Source: Sporomusa malonica
GTDB taxonomy: Bacteria; Bacillota; Negativicutes; Sporomusales; Sporomusaceae
Reading direction: 5' to 3'
Assembly (NCBI RefSeq): GCF_900176355.1
Contig: NZ_FWXI01000012.1
Span: 62,001 to 126,000 of the forward strand
DNA length: 64,000 nt
Part shown: positions 61,975-64,000 of the stretch, one piece after another
How the letters are laid out: the number at the start of each line of letters is the position of its first letter
How positions within the stretch are numbered: the first letter of the stretch is position 1
Program-made: the position numbers and the translations under genes
The notes under the pieces: generated by a model
What the model saw: only the letters and a program-made list of their open reading frames with translations
The model's database searches: none
Told to the model about the DNA's origin: nothing

Positions 61975-64000
61975 CTAACCATCCGCCTTTGCACTGGATT
62001 TTCCGCTTGGTTCATTGGTACCGATCAACTGCCGGTATAAACCATCGCTGCTATATAACTGCTCATGGGTACCACGCTCTACCACCTTACCTGCACTCAT
62101 CACAATGATTTCGTCACAATCCCGGATGGTGCTTAACCGGTGGGCTACAATCAGGCAGGTACAGCCCCGCCGCCTGATACCTTCATCCACTTGTTTCTCT
62201 GTTAGCGGGTCAAGGGCACTGGTCGCCTCATCCAATACCAGCACAGTTGGATTAACCGCCAGGGCACGGGCAATCTCCAGGCGTTGACGCTGGCCGCCGC
62301 TAAAGTTGCGTCCGCCTTCATCAATCTTGGCATCATAGCCGCCAGACAAAGCAGCAATATCTGCGCCAATGGCTGCGTCTTTGGCAGCCTGGACAATGTC
62401 CATATCAGGAATATCGGTATTCCATAGAGTCAAATTATCACGCACCGTGCCCTCATACAAGCAGATATCCTGGTCAACTACGGCCACTGAATTACTAACA
62501 ACGGCCCGGTTGATTTGTGAACGCAGCTGCCCATCAAATAAGATTTCTCCCGCCCAAGGCTGGTACAACCCAGAAACTAATTTGGCAACAGTAGACTTAC
62601 CGCTGCCTGAGCCGCCAACCAAAGCCACCCGCGCCCCAGGCTTGATGGTAAGATTAAAATTCTCAATTAGCGGCGGCTCCAAACGACTATAGCCAAAACT
62701 AACATTTTTCAGTTCAAGATAACCCTCCAGCTTTGCAGAGCAGGCATCCTCGTCCGCAAGAGGCAGAGCCGCCGCCCCCGTCTCGGCTGGATAGCGCAGT
62801 ACATCATCAAGGCGATTTAAGTCTCCTTCGGTTTCCTGCAATGCACCGCCCAGATTGACTAGGCGGTTAAAGGGTTCAATAAAATTAGCCATCAACGCCT
62901 GGAACGCCATCAGCATCCCTACCGTCATCTGCCCATCCATCACTTGGAAACCGCCTACTGCCAAAATAATTGCCGTATTAAGAGTAGTCAGAAATACCGG
63001 TACAGCCGCCATGAATTGGCCTGATAAAGCAAATCTCATTTCGGAATTCATTAGTTTAGCCTGATGACCAGACCATTTTGCAAAAAAATCATTTTCATTA
63101 CCACCTGCTTTGATGGTTTCGATGATTTGTAAGCCTCCCATAGAAAAAGCACCCAGCTTACCCCGATCTTGCAGGAGTTTTTTGTTCTGCTCTGTTCGCC
63201 AGTTGGCTACATACCGCAAATAGGCCATATTGATCATCGCAACTAAAAGACCCACCGCTGTCAATACTGCATTATATTGTACTAAAAGCAGGAGAAAAAA
63301 AGCCACCACCAGTACATCAATAACGGCAGTTGCCAGTGATCCGGATATTAGTGTGGCCACCTTGTCGTTGATCTGCACTCTTGAGCCGATTTCACCAGCA
63401 TAACGCTGCGCAAAAAACTCCATCGGCAGCTTGATGATATGTCCAAAAAACTTCGCTGAAGAAGCAATGGCCAGCTTGGCTTCCCAGCGGGTCAGGCACC
63501 ATTCCCTCAGCCAGGTCAGCAGCCCTTGGGACAGCACGGTAATGCCCATCCCCACCAGGACAGGCATCAACCAGCCTTGCCGTCCGTTTGTCAGAATATC
63601 GTCGATAAAGATCCGTGTAAACGTTGGCAGCACCAGACCGGGAATAACCAGGAACAGGGCGATCAGTGCAATAAAAACCATCGCCTGTTTCGATGCCGCC
63701 AGCCGCGGTTTCAGTGAATTAATCAGGCTCGGCTTGGACCCGCTTTTTACAAAATCCGGACCTAGCTCAATGTGTAGAACAATACCCGTAAAGGATTGGT
63801 TAAACTCCTCATCTGTTACTATACACGACCCGCTGGCTGGATCGTTTAAATACACTTTCCCTTTTCCAAAGCCTTCTAATACGACAAAATGGCAAAAGTT
63901 CCAGTGGATAATTGCGGGAAATCGAATCGTACGCAATGCTTCTGGTTCTTTTCTGGAGCCCCAGGCCTTCATGCCGTATTTACGAGCCACTTTTAATATA
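61975..64000 (-). CDS. NHLP bacteriocin export ABC transporter, peptidase-permease-ATPase (5' end outside window)
   Basis: The frame is open to the window edge (I-L-K before an internal GTG at 63990), so this is the C-terminal ~675 residues. It begins inside a C39 double-glycine peptidase: the catalytic His and Asp are visible in CHFVVLEGF and LNDPASG, while the Cys lies upstream of the window. TM segments follow from about residue 105 of the visible part, then an ATPase with Walker A GGSGSGKST, signature FSGGQRQRLEIARAL and Walker B VLVLDEATSALD. It would cut leader peptides after Gly-Gly and export the core. It is coupled to the downstream ABC2-type partner. Confidence 0.93.
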   Translation of the reverse strand, partial: ILKVARKYGMKAWGSRKEPEALRTIRFPAIIHWNFCHFVVLEGFGKGKVYLNDPASGSCIVTDEEFNQSFTGIVLHIELGPDFVKSGSKPSLINSLKPRLAASKQAMVFIALIALFLVIPGLVLPTFTRIFIDDILTNGRQGWLMPVLVGMGITVLSQGLLTWLREWCLTRWEAKLAIASSAKFFGHIIKLPMEFFAQRYAGEIGSRVQINDKVATLISGSLATAVIDVLVVAFFLLLLVQYNAVLTAVGLLVAMINMAYLRYVANWRTEQNKKLLQDRGKLGAFSMGGLQIIETIKAGGNENDFFAKWSGHQAKLMNSEMRFALSGQFMAAVPVFLTTLNTAIILAVGGFQVMDGQMTVGMLMAFQALMANFIEPFNRLVNLGGALQETEGDLNRLDDVLRYPAETGAAALPLADEDACSAKLEGYLELKNVSFGYSRLEPPLIENFNLTIKPGARVALVGGSGSGKSTVAKLVSGLYQPWAGEILFDGQLRSQINRAVVSNSVAVVDQDICLYEGTVRDNLTLWNTDIPDMDIVQAAKDAAIGADIAALSGGYDAKIDEGGRNFSGGQRQRLEIARALAVNPTVLVLDEATSALDPLTEKQVDEGIRRRGCTCLIVAHRLSTIRDCDEIIVMSAGKVVERGTHEQLYSSDGLYRQLIGTNEPSGKSSAKADG

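Noticed and set aside
1-64000. CRISPR arrays, rRNA, tRNA genes, prophage
   Set aside because: No regularly spaced short repeats, no conserved rRNA blocks or tRNA TPsiC/anticodon patterns, and no phage structural genes were seen by eye.

Overview
The window looks like chromosomal DNA of an anaerobic, diderm, spore-former-related Firmicute, most likely a Negativicute of the Sporomusa/Pelosinus type; this assignment is inference. Supporting signs are AGGAGG-type ribosome sites with frequent GTG/TTG starts, a T-box leader, low to moderate G+C, a large pyruvate:ferredoxin oxidoreductase, two sigma-54 activators with matching -24/-12 promoters, and a small exported beta-barrel protein ending in Phe that implies an outer membrane. 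I saw no rRNA, tRNA or CRISPR array.

Layout. 1-8.4 kb: end of a pyrroline-5-carboxylate dehydrogenase gene, an AraC/GyrI-type regulator, an APC amino-acid permease plus SDR pair, a LytTR two-component system and ornithine aminotransferase (arginine/ornithine/proline catabolism). 8.5-12.7 kb: a beta-lactamase-fold serine hydrolase, a Ca2+-type P-ATPase and a universal stress protein. 12.8-19.2 kb: the most interesting block. A BCCT (quaternary-amine) transporter and a histidine ammonia-lyase homologue that lacks the Ala-Ser-Gly MIO triad follow a clear sigma-54 promoter; a DUF3870 gene lies beyond, and a PAS-AAA-Fis activator and an XRE-cupin regulator lie upstream. I propose ergothioneine (or another histidine betaine) breakdown. 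19.3-22.6 kb: AzlCD exporter, a PhzF-family protein and a DapF paralogue with both catalytic cysteines replaced by serine. 22.9-28.1 kb: a chemoreceptor, an exported unknown, an exported beta-carbonic anhydrase and an N-formylglutamate-amidohydrolase-like protein. 28.2-31.2 kb: methionine gamma-lyase with its own sigma-54 promoter, just downstream of an ACT-PAS-AAA TyrR-like activator. 31.5-35.1 kb: a Gfo/Idh/MocA oxidoreductase and a double-flavodoxin protein with TetR regulator and palindromic operators. 35.1-38.96 kb: NifJ-type oxidoreductase behind a T-box riboswitch whose specifier reads Ile. 39-48 kb: QueG-like protein, a gluzincin, a zinc-ribbon membrane protein, a decayed second P-ATPase, a MarR/Tat-nitroreductase operon and a UgtP-like glycosyltransferase. 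48-57.8 kb: assorted single genes, including alkaline phosphatase, peroxiredoxin, an outer-membrane barrel, an AEC carrier, a G+C-rich DUF4931 gene and a MoaE homologue. 57.9-59.06 kb: a short inverted-repeat element and a decayed helicase. 59.07-64.0 kb: two NHLP-type bacteriocin-export ABC transporter genes; the second runs off the window.

Scattered through the window are four copies of a ~90-95 bp intergenic repeat (two in each orientation), several long hairpins and at least five gene remnants, showing past mobile-element activity. The recurrent physiological theme is fermentation of amino acids and quaternary amines (RocA/RocD, HAL-like lyase/BCCT, methionine gamma-lyase, APC permease, PFOR) under substrate-responsive sigma-54 control.
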